A program made the position numbers and the translations under genes. Positions 37,494-47,571 of a stretch of 64,000 bases of DNA are shown here, piece after piece (the stretch's first letter is position 1; every line of letters begins with the position of its first letter). The stretch is from Kalaharituber pfeilii (lineage: Eukaryota > Ascomycota > Pezizomycetes > Pezizales > Pezizaceae). The stretch is taken from positions 310,001-374,000 of the forward strand of contig WHUZ01000006.1 in NCBI GenBank assembly GCA_015179045.1, read 5' to 3'. The notes below the pieces were generated by a model. It did no database searches. It worked only from the letters and a program-made list of their open reading frames with translations, and had not been told where the DNA came from.

Positions 37494-38042
37494 ACAGAAA
37501 AGGAACTCACCTCCGTTTTTGGAAAAGCGCATCTTGGCGCAAAATGCACTTTATGCACTGCTATGCTAATTTTAGTTTCTAATTGCACAAACAGTTCATA
37601 TACCAGTATCGTAGTTCAGCTTGTAATTTTCAATTTTCTAGTAAAGCTATTCTACGGCTTATAGACGACCGCAATTTCTGACAACTTGAGCATAGAATCT
37701 CCGGCGCCTTGAATATGCGATTTCTTACAGCTTGAGCATGCAATATCTGAGAAAGCGGTAGAGATACAGGTACTAGTAGAGCCAATGGTGGAATATTCTA
37801 GAGAAGGTGTGAAAAAGCGTGGTAGCTTCCAGGACTTGCTTCACTTGACCTTAAATTTCTTCCTCCAAATCTATACGTTATAGACAGAAAATTGAAAATT
37901 TTACAAGCTGAACTGCAATGTATAAACTGTGTTACGCAATTGAAATTCAACACCGCGTAATCTTGCATAGCCCTGCATAAGTTGCATTCCGCGCCGAGAT
38001 GCGCTTTTCCGAAAACGGAAAGTGGAAACCACTTTTCTGCTG
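37494..38042. mobile_element. Long-TIR nonautonomous element beside tRNA-Ile
   Basis: About 550 bp with long imperfect inverted ends of about 150 bp each. The left arm (37494-37645) contains GGAAAAGCGCATCTTGGCGC and CAGCTTGTAATTTTCAATTT. The right arm (37884-38042), reverse-complemented, contains GGAAAAGCGCATCTCGGCGC and CAGCTTGTAAAATTTTCAAT. The middle is 240 bp with no coding frame. Arm length is more like Mutator-like or foldback elements than mariner-type. No clear target duplication could be fixed by eye, so the exact ends are approximate. It sits about 75 bp upstream of the tRNA-Ile gene and about 320 bp upstream of the threonine aldolase start. Confidence 0.6.
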
Positions 38043-38359
38043 TAATGAGAATCAGGTGAGCTTTAACCTAGTCTCGAACCCTTCAATCTCAGTACCTAGT
38101 AAGCTCTGGTACTCCTCCGTACCTTCCTGAGATGTCGAGATTGCTATATGCTCGCTTGTTCAAACTGAAAAAAGAGATAACTGCTACCAGTAAGTCTTCT
38201 TGAAGGCCATATTCAGTACCCTGTAGCCAAACAACTAATGCACAGGGAACTGTATATAAAGCTCGTTTAGCAGAAATCACTAACAGAACTTCAATTAAGC
38301 ACATTGTTTCTGTGAGACAAGCCAATTGTGTACCCAATCATCGCAGATTCTCAAGCTCA

Positions 38360-39624
38360 ATGACGTCAGAGTTCGCCTCGGGATGGGTCAATTCCCCAGC
38401 CGAGTTTGATTTCAGAAGTGAACAACTCACCTTCCTCCAGAAATTAATAAAGCTAACCTCTCTATAACCAGGTGATACGTTGACTACCCCGACGAGGGCT
38501 CAGCTTCTTGCGCTGCAAAATGCCTCGCTAGGAGATGATGTCTACCGAGAGTCACATACAACGAATTCCTTTGAACAGCGCATGGCTGACATGTTGGGGA
38601 AGCCAAGTGGAATCTTTGTTCTTTCGGGAACTATGGGAAACCAACTTTCTCTCCGCTCACTCTTGAGCCAACCTCCCCACTCGGTCTTGTGCGATCACAG
38701 AGCCCATGTGCTCTGCTCTGAGGCTGGAGGATTGGCAATGTTCAGTCAGGCGATGCTGCAGCCAGTGTTGCCTAGCAATGGAAAGTATTTGACATTAGAG
38801 GATATCCAAAAGGCGGCAATCCTAGATGATGACATTCATTCGTGTCCAACAAAGGTAATAAGTCTAGAGAACACCTTAGGAGGAAATGTCATGCCTCTTG
38901 AGGAGGTACAAAGGATTGGTGGGTGGGCAAGACAAAATCGCCTCAAAATGCACCTTGACGGAGCACGGATGTGGAATGCAGTGTCATTATATGATACAGT
39001 AGAAGAGCAGCTGGAGAAACTGAAAGCCTATGCCAGTGAATTTGACACTGTGACTGTATGCCTGAGTAAAAGCATTGGGGCACCGGTCGGAAGTGTAATC
39101 GTCAGTTCCGAGAGTATTGTCAATAAGGTCCGTCATTTCAGGAAATCAATTGGAGGTGGGATACGACAAGCAGGTATTATGACTGCCATGGCAGAGGCTG
39201 CTGTTAATGAGGTGTTTCTCGGAGGTCATCTGAAGGGAACAAATGAGAAAGCAAAGCGAGTTGGTCACTTCTGGGTTGAAAGATGTGGGGGAAAGCTTCT
39301 GCAAGAGATTGAAACAAACATGGTATGGCTAGATTTGAAGGGAAGGGGGATTCCTGATGGCGGAATGGAGCTGGTTGAAGAAGCAGAAAAGCAGGGGATT
39401 AAAGTAGCTGGGTGGGGTAGAATTGTGGTTCACTGGCGTGAGTATGATCCCGTTCTCGAAGCATGCTCTCTCTAACCCGGCCATCTTGTCTTCCAGAGAA
39501 TTCAGATGAAGCAGTCTACAAGCTGTGCGAGGCATTAGAATCCTTGGTTAAAAGGGTTGACGAACGAATGTCATCTGGTGACGATGGTAAGAATCTGGCA
39601 CGGAAGGCGGGATACGGGAGATAA
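38360..39624 (+). CDS. gly1: L-threonine aldolase (low-specificity, PLP-dependent)
   Basis: Three exons, 38360-38417, 38472-39437 and 39497-39624, give 383 residues. Introns are 54 bp (branch-like CTAAC) and 59 bp (donor GTGAGT). Exon 1 encodes MTSEFASGWVNSPAEFDFR, and the splice restores the family's FDFRSDTLTTPT start. PLP-binding landmarks are visible: the HLDGARMWNA block with Asp at about residue 182 and the Schiff-base lysine at about residue 219 in CLSKSIGAPVGS. The C-terminus is restored to VVHWQNSDEAVYKLCEAL by the second splice; without it the frame ends at a stop at 39473. The enzyme cleaves threonine (and allo-threonine) to glycine and acetaldehyde and is usually cytosolic. Alternative use of a GTAAGA donor near the end (about 39588) would alter only the last dozen residues. 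Its 3' end faces the NDUFB10 gene, which converges on it. Confidence 0.94.
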
Positions 39625-39907
39625 GACTTACCTTCAGTACATCGGCATATAGACAGTCTGAGGATAGGATCACGAAATGAAAGGAATCTGGCAAAATGCA
39701 CTTTCGTAATTCGGATACACAGCGACCAGACTAATACACGACTGGTGACATGTTACAGTTCTTAAAAATGTAATTTACGATTTCTGTTCATTCGGTGATA
39801 GCGGTAATCACTTATCTAACCTCAATTATATCTTCCTTTCCCCCGCTCCTTATATAACGCTCCTCGAGACTTATGCTATTCCAAACGCTGTATTGTGCGT
39901 AATCCCT

Positions 39908-40325
39908 TTACTTCGATTCTGGTGTAGTATAGTACTTTTGCTGGAACAAATATCCCTTAATCCTAGACTCCTTCAATAAGTCGAGATAGCGCTCTGTTTG
40001 GAGTACCTCATTAGTTGACCCCACTGTAAATTTTCGAACGGTCCAGCAGGTGAAGATATGCACCTCGTAGAAACTCGCACTTCTCCAAGTGGTTCACGCC
40101 CTCCCTATAATAACACTTTCCAAGCTCCTCTCTGACCAGCCTGGCCATCATTGTCTTAACCCATTGCTCTCGGAGGATGGCGTCTTGTGCAGCTTTGAAA
40201 GCTCTGGTGTCATCGTAGTCAACGCCCTCGAAGGTAGGCGGAACTTGAGGCTTCTTTGCGAGGAACGCCGCAGATTCGGGGGTGTAGGCCTGGCCTGGCG
40301 TGTATGGAGGGTTCAGCGGCGCCAT
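39908..40325 (-). CDS. Complex I subunit NDUFB10/PDSW homologue (12 kDa)
   Basis: Two exons, 40325-40064 and 39993-39908, encode 115 residues. The 70-bp intron has donor GTGCAT and acceptor AACAG and an upstream CTAAT. Splicing turns the C-terminus into KCEFLRERYLDLLKESRIKG followed by YLFQQKYYTTPESK, the conserved end of the fungal subunit; reading through gives a different short tail (SKIYSGVN) and a stop. Conserved Cys residues lie in GKCYYREGVNHLEKCEFL, as expected for a CHCH-like/PDSW protein of the intermembrane-space side of complex I. The ATG at 40325 gives MAPLNPPYTPGQAYTPESAA, the typical length and start; a longer upstream frame exists but is not conserved. The gene is head-to-head with palC, with 273 bp between start codons that must hold both promoters. 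Confidence 0.87.
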
Positions 40326-40598
40326 GGCGACGGAAGTATACCTGCACTTACTTGTCAGCGACCGAAAGAAGCGAGAGCGTTTGCGCAGCATAGGGCTGGG
40401 GATATTACGGTAGAGACGGCCTGCTTGCGATGGCCTGGTGCAAATGGATGCGTGTAGTTGATGCCGCTGTGGGAGCATCAAACAGCAAAGGTTGGATTGT
40501 GCCGCATGACTAAGCACCGCCGGTGATGTATGATGTTATCCCCGCAGTGCGGCTGCACTCCCGCATCAAAGGATCCAGCGAGCGTTCAGCGGTGCAGG

Positions 40599-42146
40599 AT
40601 GTCGTTCCCCTTCACACTCCCGACAACGTCCACACTCTCGTTCTCGCAACACTACGCCTCCAAGACATACCCATCCCTACTGCTCACTTGTTCCACACAC
40701 AGAGGCATTCTCCGGGATTCTCTCAAGGACCACAAACGGCTTTCTCCCTCCTCCCAGGGTGCAAACATCAAGCATATTATCTCTGTGACCTCAGAATATC
40801 TGTCTTACCTCCTGTTTCTGCAAAATGCCCTGAAATGTGGGGAAGCAACAAAAATACCAAATTCGCCAGAAATGGAGCCAGAATGGCGGCCAACCTTGTC
40901 ATCTATACCACGCTTCGGCGTCCGCGAGCCTCCCAGGCGGAAGGGAAGGGGGATTGAATATGAGATCTTCTGGACATACTCAACGCTTGCCTATGCCCAC
41001 ACAATACAAGCTCGGGCCCTGCTCATGGAGTTCCTGTCTCCATCGATAGCGTCTACAGATTCTACATCACCGTTGTTACCACAAGCGACTAATCACCTGC
41101 TAACCTCAGCTTCAATATTTAATTATATGCTTACACTTACACCTCCAGGAATTGGGAATGGAGAAGCAACATATAAATTACCAGTCGACATTTCAGAGTC
41201 AATGCTCTCTTCCTTAGCCTCGATATCGATGGCATCCGCAACCCTCCTAGCCGTTCTGAGATCCGATCCGTACCCCACCTACCTCGCGCTTACAAGTACC
41301 TCCAACTCAAAAAAGAGTTCTGACGCCAATACAAAGAATTACCTCTATGTCCCACCACCAGCTCCTACGGGAGTGAAAGCACACCTAAATTCCAGGCTAT
41401 GCATTGCTGCTTCCGAGCACGCTGCCAAGGCACAGGGGGCAATATCTAGTTTGGTGAAGGCAGGAGAAATAAACGAAGATTACTCTCGCTATTTAGATGA
41501 CCTCCGGAAGGCAGCCAAGGCAAGAGGATGTCGATTTCTAGGAGTTGATGCAGAGGCGCAGGGTAAGGTCGGGGAGGGCTTAGGTTGGGTGACATTGGCA
41601 AAGGAAATTCTGGAAGGCTCTGTGTCGTCTTCATCTCATGATAAGCGAGAAGCAAAAGAAAAGAAGAGCTTAACAAGTACCATGGAAAAACTCCGTCTTT
41701 CAAAGTCCGCATCACCCTCCTCTAGCTCACAGCAACTCTCTGCTGGAGGGCTTCCCCATCATCTCGATCCGTGCTCAGTCCATTCCGAGCTACAAACCGT
41801 ACAAGGGCTCGAAGCAAAATGGAGCAAAACCAATGACAAACTTGTCTTTGAGAGGATCCCACCTACCAGCCTGCTGGTAGGGAAGATACCGAGCGGCCGA
41901 GAAATACATACTATCAAGGAGTATTCCCCACCAAGGCTCGGACAGGACGTTGTTAGTCAGCTGTGGAATGGAGGATTGAATGAGAGTGCAGGTGGTGACC
42001 GTGCTGCCTCAGTCGCTGGCCCGTATGCTGAAGCACAATTTTGGCGACGACAGGGTGATGAAGGGTATGACAGCAGTGACGAGGACAATGCAGCCGAAAG
42101 AGCTCAAAATAAGAATCAAGATGTAGGAAGGAGGGTTTACTACTAA
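40599..42146 (+). CDS. palC: PalC, BRO1-domain pH-response regulator
   Basis: A single exon of 515 residues. The start MSFPFTLPTTSTLSFSQHYA at 40599 matches the family N-terminus; the in-frame ATG at 40530 adds 23 unconserved residues and is rejected. The BRO1-like region spans about residues 1-400, with recognisable blocks THRGILRDSLKDHKRL, EWRPTLSS, GRGIEYEIFWTYSTLAYAHT and the helical ASEHAAKAQGAI / DYSRYLDDLRKAAKARGCRF region, followed by a Ser-rich linker and an acidic C-terminus. PalC belongs to the Pal/Rim ambient-pH pathway. It binds ESCRT-III Vps32 at the plasma membrane or endosome and helps PalA/PalB process the PacC factor at alkaline pH. Function is by homology. Head-to-head with the NDUFB10 gene; a tRNA-Ile lies 175 bp past its stop. 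Confidence 0.92.
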   Translation: MSFPFTLPTTSTLSFSQHYASKTYPSLLLTCSTHRGILRDSLKDHKRLSPSSQGANIKHIISVTSEYLSYLLFLQNALKCGEATKIPNSPEMEPEWRPTLSSIPRFGVREPPRRKGRGIEYEIFWTYSTLAYAHTIQARALLMEFLSPSIASTDSTSPLLPQATNHLLTSASIFNYMLTLTPPGIGNGEATYKLPVDISESMLSSLASISMASATLLAVLRSDPYPTYLALTSTSNSKKSSDANTKNYLYVPPPAPTGVKAHLNSRLCIAASEHAAKAQGAISSLVKAGEINEDYSRYLDDLRKAAKARGCRFLGVDAEAQGKVGEGLGWVTLAKEILEGSVSSSSHDKREAKEKKSLTSTMEKLRLSKSASPSSSSQQLSAGGLPHHLDPCSVHSELQTVQGLEAKWSKTNDKLVFERIPPTSLLVGKIPSGREIHTIKEYSPPRLGQDVVSQLWNGGLNESAGGDRAASVAGPYAEAQFWRRQGDEGYDSSDEDNAAERAQNKNQDVGRRVYY

Positions 42147-42320
42147 TCCCATGAATAATTCCACGACATCCAAACAAGTGCAATTAATTTTGTATAAACT
42201 TCTATCGAAGTAAGCGCTGATTGTAATTCCCCTTTTTTTTCTCAATCTTGACCGGTACATCTAACTACCTAAGCAAGCTTAGTGATGTTATAAAACAACA
42301 AGCGTATGTAGGCAGAATTG

Positions 42321-42393
42321 GGTCGCGTGGCTCAATCGGCAGAGCATCGTGCTAATAACGCGAGGGTTGTGAGTTCGAGTCTCACCGTGACCA
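42321..42393 (+). tRNA. tRNA-Ile (AAU anticodon)
   Basis: A 73-nt cloverleaf identical base for base to the minus-strand copy at 37348-37420, with loop CTAATAA and anticodon AAT. No intron. A TTTT terminator occurs a few bases downstream (about 42396-42399). It lies between the 3' ends of palC and PEX5. Confidence 0.96.
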
Positions 42394-42815
42394 CTATTTT
42401 GCTCTTGTTTAAAGCCTTTCCTTTTTTACCTGCCCCAGGTTATCTGGGTATAACATCGGTAAGGCCATATACATAATGGGGCTCCGCAGATCATAGTGTG
42501 AATGGCAGTGTGACAACTCCATATATTGTATTTCCTTCATTCTAGATAAACATTTTCCCATCCTATACCAAGGTAATAAAAAGTAGGAGGAATATATATA
42601 AGGAAATACTAAACAGATAACTGGATTTAAGAAGAAATCAAAAACGTGTGCTGAATTATGATCGGAATCCCACAAACCTTCCTTCGGAAGTAAAAAATGC
42701 TTCCAATCTCAGCGTGCACACTCGACAAGTGCAGTCGCGGCCGCTACTGTCTCTTCTCCTTCTCCCCCATATGGTGCCACCCACAACCTCACTCCTCTCA
42801 TGCTCGCGAACCAAA

Positions 42816-44842
42816 TTAAAATTCAAACTCTCCCCTGAAAACGTCGACATCCATTCCGCTCATGACCATATCTGCAAGGTCTCTCCTACCCATTTGCGAG
42901 AACACTCTCCTGAGAGTATCATATAAGTTGGTGCTTTGGTTGTGCGTAATCCTGTCCGGATCCATGCCCATGCTCTTCGCATCGTTCCTAGCTTTGTCCT
43001 CCGCCACTTTGTGCATCGCGAGTGCCCCAAGAAGGTGCTGAGCAGCTTGCTCGTAGCAACCAATGTTGATGCAGCTCACGCCAAGGTTATATCTTGCCCG
43101 AACAAAATTAGGGTTTATCGTCAATGCCCGCTCGTAGGCATTAATGGCCTCTTCAGAGCGACCAGAGTTGGCAAGAGTGGCACCAAGGCGGTTCCACAGC
43201 AAGTGGTTCTTATCTCTAGCGTCGTAATCATGGATCAGAGCCGCGTTGAAGCAATCCACAGCCTTGTCGTACTCCTCATCGCCATAAAAGAGGACACCCA
43301 GACCAACCTGGACGTCCGAGTCCATACCCTGTCCCTCTGGGGAGAGCTGAGCGGCACGGATGAAAAGGTCAGTGACACGTTGATGGAGTGCTTGCCGATC
43401 CACAGTAGTTGTGGGTGGTGAGTCCTTGGTGAGTTCCGGGTATTTTGTGGAGATCCATCGCTCAAGAATAGCATAGGCAGTCGTGTCATATCCTTCATTA
43501 GTATACGAGACAGCAAGACCCTACAAAACCATTAGAGTCACTGTTGCAGCTATACATAGAGTAGCTAAACGAACCATCATAGCATTCAAATTCTTAGGAT
43601 CCAATCTCAATGCGGTTTCGAGAGCCCTAATTGCTGGGGTCTCCTTTTCATTCTGTGCCTGACAACTTCCTAGCATGGTCCAAGCCTCGATGTGATCCGA
43701 TTTCTGTTGCACGGCTGCTTCAAATGCAAGTGCAGCTAGTGAGAGATTTCCACCTGTTTCCATTAACCTCTTGCCTTCCAAGAACGGATCATCAAGTGTC
43801 ATATATGGATTATCCGGCTCAAACATGTATTCCCCAGAGTTCGGCATGCTCTTAGTAGATGACAAGTCTGACGACCAGGTCTGCTGCGAATCAAACTGTG
43901 AGACCCATTCCAGATTGATATCCGTTAGTCCATTCGCAAGCTGCTCTTTTTCTATACTTCCCCACACTTCATGGAAGTCGCCAAACATTCCAGCTTCATC
44001 TTGCTGCTGTAGCTCTGCATCAATTGACTTGGCTGCAGCCTCATCCTCTGCTTGCTCTGCTTTCTCCAACTCGGCAAACTGAGCAGCCCAATTCGCATCG
44101 TCTAGCTCGGTCATCCTTTCCTTGCCTTTCCCTTGTGGCTGTTGCTGATGCTGATGCTGTTGCTGTTGCTGTACTGGCGGTTTATGCACATGCAACGGAG
44201 AATGGGCATGGAATCGACCGAAATGCTGGTATCCTTGGAACTGCTGCGGCCGATAAAACTGCTTCTGTACTCCTGCAACAGCTGTTGGGGTTACAAGACG
44301 TGTTTCCTGCAGTTGTGCTTGATGTTGAAACTGTGCAAATTCAGCTGCATCAAACTGGGGGCCGGGCCGGAAAGCAGGATCAATTCGTGCCTGCTCATGT
44401 GCAGGCATAGCAGCAAATTCAGCAGCCCAGTTTGCATTCATAGGTCCGGAGGGTGCAGCAGGAAGGTGATGGATATCTTCAAGATGATGACGCAGATCAC
44501 CAAAAGCGAAGGCATCATTAGCCGATTGTTGATTGAGATATTCGTCCATCAACTAAAGTAAGCGTCAGTTTTGTAAATCCATGCTGACAGCTCAGCATTG
44601 CAAAATCCAAGCAGCATTATCTTGCGTTCCTATTTTGCTTCAAGTGTGACGACAGAGCACAGATATGCAGTCCATACCTTCTGGTCCATCGCGGACATGG
44701 TCGGAATACTCCGTAGATTCCCATCTGGTGCAATAGGCAGACCGACTAGGCGGTCTCGCTGCATGGGCTTGTCATCGTGGATTTTGGCGAGCTGTGCCAG
44801 AGGATTTCTCCCCGTCGAACACTCAGCTCCGCCGAAAGACAT
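42816..44842 (-). CDS. pex5: PEX5, peroxisomal PTS1 import receptor
   Basis: Three exons, 44842-44678, 44552-43575 and 43520-42816, give 615 residues; introns are 125 and 54 bp. Exon 1 starts MSFGGAECSTGRNPLAQ, with the conserved cysteine (residue 8) that is mono-ubiquitinated for receptor recycling. The N-terminal half carries diaromatic PEX13/PEX14-binding motifs WAAEF (about residues 97-101), WAAQF and WVSQF, and a Gln/His-rich tract (QQQQQHQHQQQ). The C-terminal half holds the TPR array that binds SKL-type signals, including AALAFEAAVQQKSDHIEAW, AINAYERALTINPNFVRARY and the terminal LRRVFSQMGRRDLADMV block, with the usual non-TPR hinge in the middle. It carries peroxisomal matrix proteins from cytosol to the membrane docking complex. 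The start ATG is followed at once by the family N-terminus; a TTG-initiated extension upstream is rejected. Confidence 0.95.
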
Positions 44843-45606
44843 CTCGATTAGAGTTCCTGAGGGCAACTAGAACGGGGTAGACGGTACTATCAGTGCGAGG
44901 GAGGACGGCGCTGATATCGCCACTCGATGGAGAAGCTGCTGGGCGCGCGGACGTGAGGAGAGCGCGGAGAGCGAGTTGTTTTGAGGCCGGTGTGCTGCCC
45001 CTGGCTGACCTGGCGGGGCGTTTTGCCACGGAGCCTCGCCCAATCAGCGCGCGGCTGACAAATGAGGCCTGCTGCTCAGCTCGGCGTGCGCCGGCAAGCT
45101 GAGAGGCGTCGCGTGGAGATGGCCTTGGGCGGTCTCATTGGCCCTGGCATCCTGGAGCGAGCCCTGCGCGCACAAGTCTACTGGCATGCCTCTGAGTGGA
45201 GTCCACCTTCATATTGCTCGGCCCCCAACGACCACAGTCTATGTAAAGTACACTGTGAGAATGTAAACGAAGCAGAAAAAATACACAGAGTCCGCTTCCC
45301 CCCAAGGATAACAAATGAAACAAACTGACCGCTTGACATAGAAAAGCGAGCTGTAGCTATACATGGAGAAGAAACAACATGTGGATCTTCAGTTAAAACG
45401 AAGTATGAAGGAAGCCCAGAAACGAGAAAGCACTTTTCCACATCCTTCTGCGCACCTCCTCGAGCTAGAAATGTTCCCAGACAAAAGGTAAATAAAACCA
45501 CAAGAGGCGCCATTCCGCCTTCATAATCCCACCCATCCCTAGTACTAAGGTATTATTTCTATTTACATTACACTCATTCATGTCCCACTCCTGCTCTGTA
45601 TACAAC
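44843..45606. other. PEX5 promoter and RRM-gene 3' region
   Basis: GC-rich stretch of 764 bp. The part next to 44842 should be the PEX5 5' UTR/promoter and the part next to 45607 the 3' UTR of the RRM gene. Open frames here on both strands are short and unconserved. Confidence 0.5.
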
Positions 45607-46460
45607 CTACGCCGAAGGCACTTGAGTGTTCGTTGCTCGGTCCTTGAACTGCTCCGAGGCTGAGAAATCTATCCTGAGAGCGCGGCCAAAGAAGATCCTG
45701 CCAGAAAGCTTCTCCTTGGCTGCGACCGCGGATTCGATATCAATAAAGTCGGCGTGAGCAAAGCCTCGCGGTTGCCCAGTTCTCCTATAAGGAAAAAAAA
45801 AAAAAAAAAAGATTAGCGTTACAGCTATTGTCAAATGATTACACTATAATATACCTATCCATAGCCACCCTAACATCAACGCAGTTCTTGATGTCCTTGA
45901 ACAGTTCATTAATATCGTCATCAGTCATCTCATAGTTCATGTTTCCAATGAACAATGTCTTGGATGGTGGGTTTGGTCCAACCCTGTTGGCGCCGGGTTT
46001 GGCGAGATATTGTACATTCAGACGTCTTCCGGCGAGGACGGTGTTGTTTAAATTTTCGCAGGCCTTGGCTGCAGTTGAGAGATCGGCAAATTGGACGTAA
46101 CCGAATCTACCGCAGCAGATCTGATCAGTTCTTGCTTCCAGCAAAGGCAAAAGATACAACTATTTTGATGGATTGCGACAATTACCCTTTGGACAATCCC
46201 TTCGCGTCGTAAATGATTTTGACACCAAGAACTTCACCGATTGAACTAAAATAGTCCTTCAAATCCTCTTCCGTGATATCAAACGGCATGTTACCAACGT
46301 AGAGAGTCTCGGTAGGCTGCAATGGCTCCCCGCTGGGATTCCTGTGTCTAACAGCGAATCGCATACCAGGCCCTTGACCATCAAGAGACTCTTCAGTAAA
46401 ATCCCGTTTTTGCAAGGTAGTTGTGAAGGCCTTTGAGACAACCCTGGGAACCGAAGTCAT
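45607..46460 (-). CDS. Two-RRM RNA-binding protein, probably mitochondrial
   Basis: At least three exons, 46460-46186, 46106-45855 and 45784-45607, with introns of 79 and 70 bp; the second contains an 18-base T run on the coding strand before CCTTATAG. From the in-frame ATG at 46460 the product is 234 residues. RRM1 has RNP2 LYVGNM and RNP1 KGFGYVQF (joined by splicing). RRM2 has RNP2 LFIGNM and RNP1 RGFAHADF, also joined by splicing at DRRTGQPRGF. Upstream of the ATG the frame stays open for about 33 more codons (LRAAARSARLSAIGSVASKP...) before a stop at about 46563-46565. That stretch is Ala/Arg/Ser-rich like a mitochondrial presequence, so a short 5' exon probably exists; an acceptor CTGAAG with a CTGAC branch-like site lies just upstream of it. 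The true start is therefore uncertain, the RRM part is not. Likely role: RNA binding in mitochondria, by inference. Confidence 0.85.
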
Positions 46461-47571
46461 GGAGGGCACATATCGAGCTGCGGTGATTGCTTGGGGCTTA
46501 GATGCAACGGATCCAATGGCTGAGAGCCTGGCTGAACGAGCAGCAGCGCGAAGCGAGAACCTTCAGAAAGTGAAGAAGTCAGTTCATGAAAACGAAGAAT
46601 CAATGATTTTGACCATAGTGGGGGTAGTGGGGCAGAGTGGGGGCACATTACATGTTCAAGATGTATAGTAAAACTGACAAATGGGATACCAGGGGTGGAG
46701 TGCAATGTATGAGAGAAAGGAGGATGACGCGGAATGCAGTGGAGAGTTGGTGAAGATGTTTATATGTATTGAGGGGTTTGGATAGTGGTTAAGAAAACTT
46801 TAGCCCAGTGCTGAAAACTTCACAAGTTTTTTTTTTTTTATTTTTTTGGGGGGCGGCCATCCGGAGTCCTTAGTCAGCTGTTACTAAGCGTACCACGTGA
46901 TGTAGGACTACTGTACTAACTCCACCGCAGATCTAGTCTGGTTGCACTACCCCCTACAGGGTGTAGTACGAACAGACTACGGCAAGTCGAGGTCTAGTTA
47001 TGATAGTTTGGTCTGGTTAGATGCACTTGTCTGGGTTGGATCTAGTAAGGAATGCATACTTTTTTCGATTGTCTCCCCACCACAACGAGACTACCGACTC
47101 CAGATCAGAAGGAAGAATTCAAACCATGAGGTGTGCTGTATATACCAGGCGTAGGTAAATGGCCAATGTTTCGATAGTGGGGTTTGAGACTGCACAAAGA
47201 AGAATCCGAAGCTCAATACTTGCAAAGAGCAATTGCAGCCGTGAACATTGCAATTGACGAAAGATGACCTATGGATACTAGCAACGGTACTAGCTAATTA
47301 TAAGCTTCCTAAATTGCCCCGACCAACGCAGATACGCATACGAAAATATCATCAAGGAATGTCAATAATCCCTCGATTCCCTCAGTTTACAAGCCAAGCT
47401 AACAATGACATAGGAGAGAATAAATGAAATAATACAACAGATTGAGACAAAAGAAAAGCTACAATTTGTCTTGGTATACACCTTTCGCCCCATAGTGCAT
47501 CAGAACCCCCAACTCTTCAGTTACATACTTTCCTGAACTTCCGCTTCTTCGACTATGATTACTCATGTGTA
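46461..47571. other. Promoter of RRM gene and intergenic
   Basis: The first 100 bp is probably coding presequence plus an intron of the RRM gene. A T-rich/G-rich stretch (T runs then GGGGGG) at 46830-46853 reads as C-run plus A-run on the gene's strand. The remainder to 47571 should include the 3' UTR of the Zn2Cys6 gene. No further gene is supported. Confidence 0.45.

Noticed and set aside
40011..40063. Unspliced C-terminus of the NDUFB10 homologue ending SKIYSGVN
   Set aside because: It lies within a GTGCAT...AACAG intron; splicing restores the conserved RERYLDLLKESRIKGYLFQQ end.
40530..40598. Upstream ATG extending palC by 23 residues
   Set aside because: The family N-terminus begins at MSFPFTLPTTS (40599); the extension is Cys/Pro-rich and unlike homologues.
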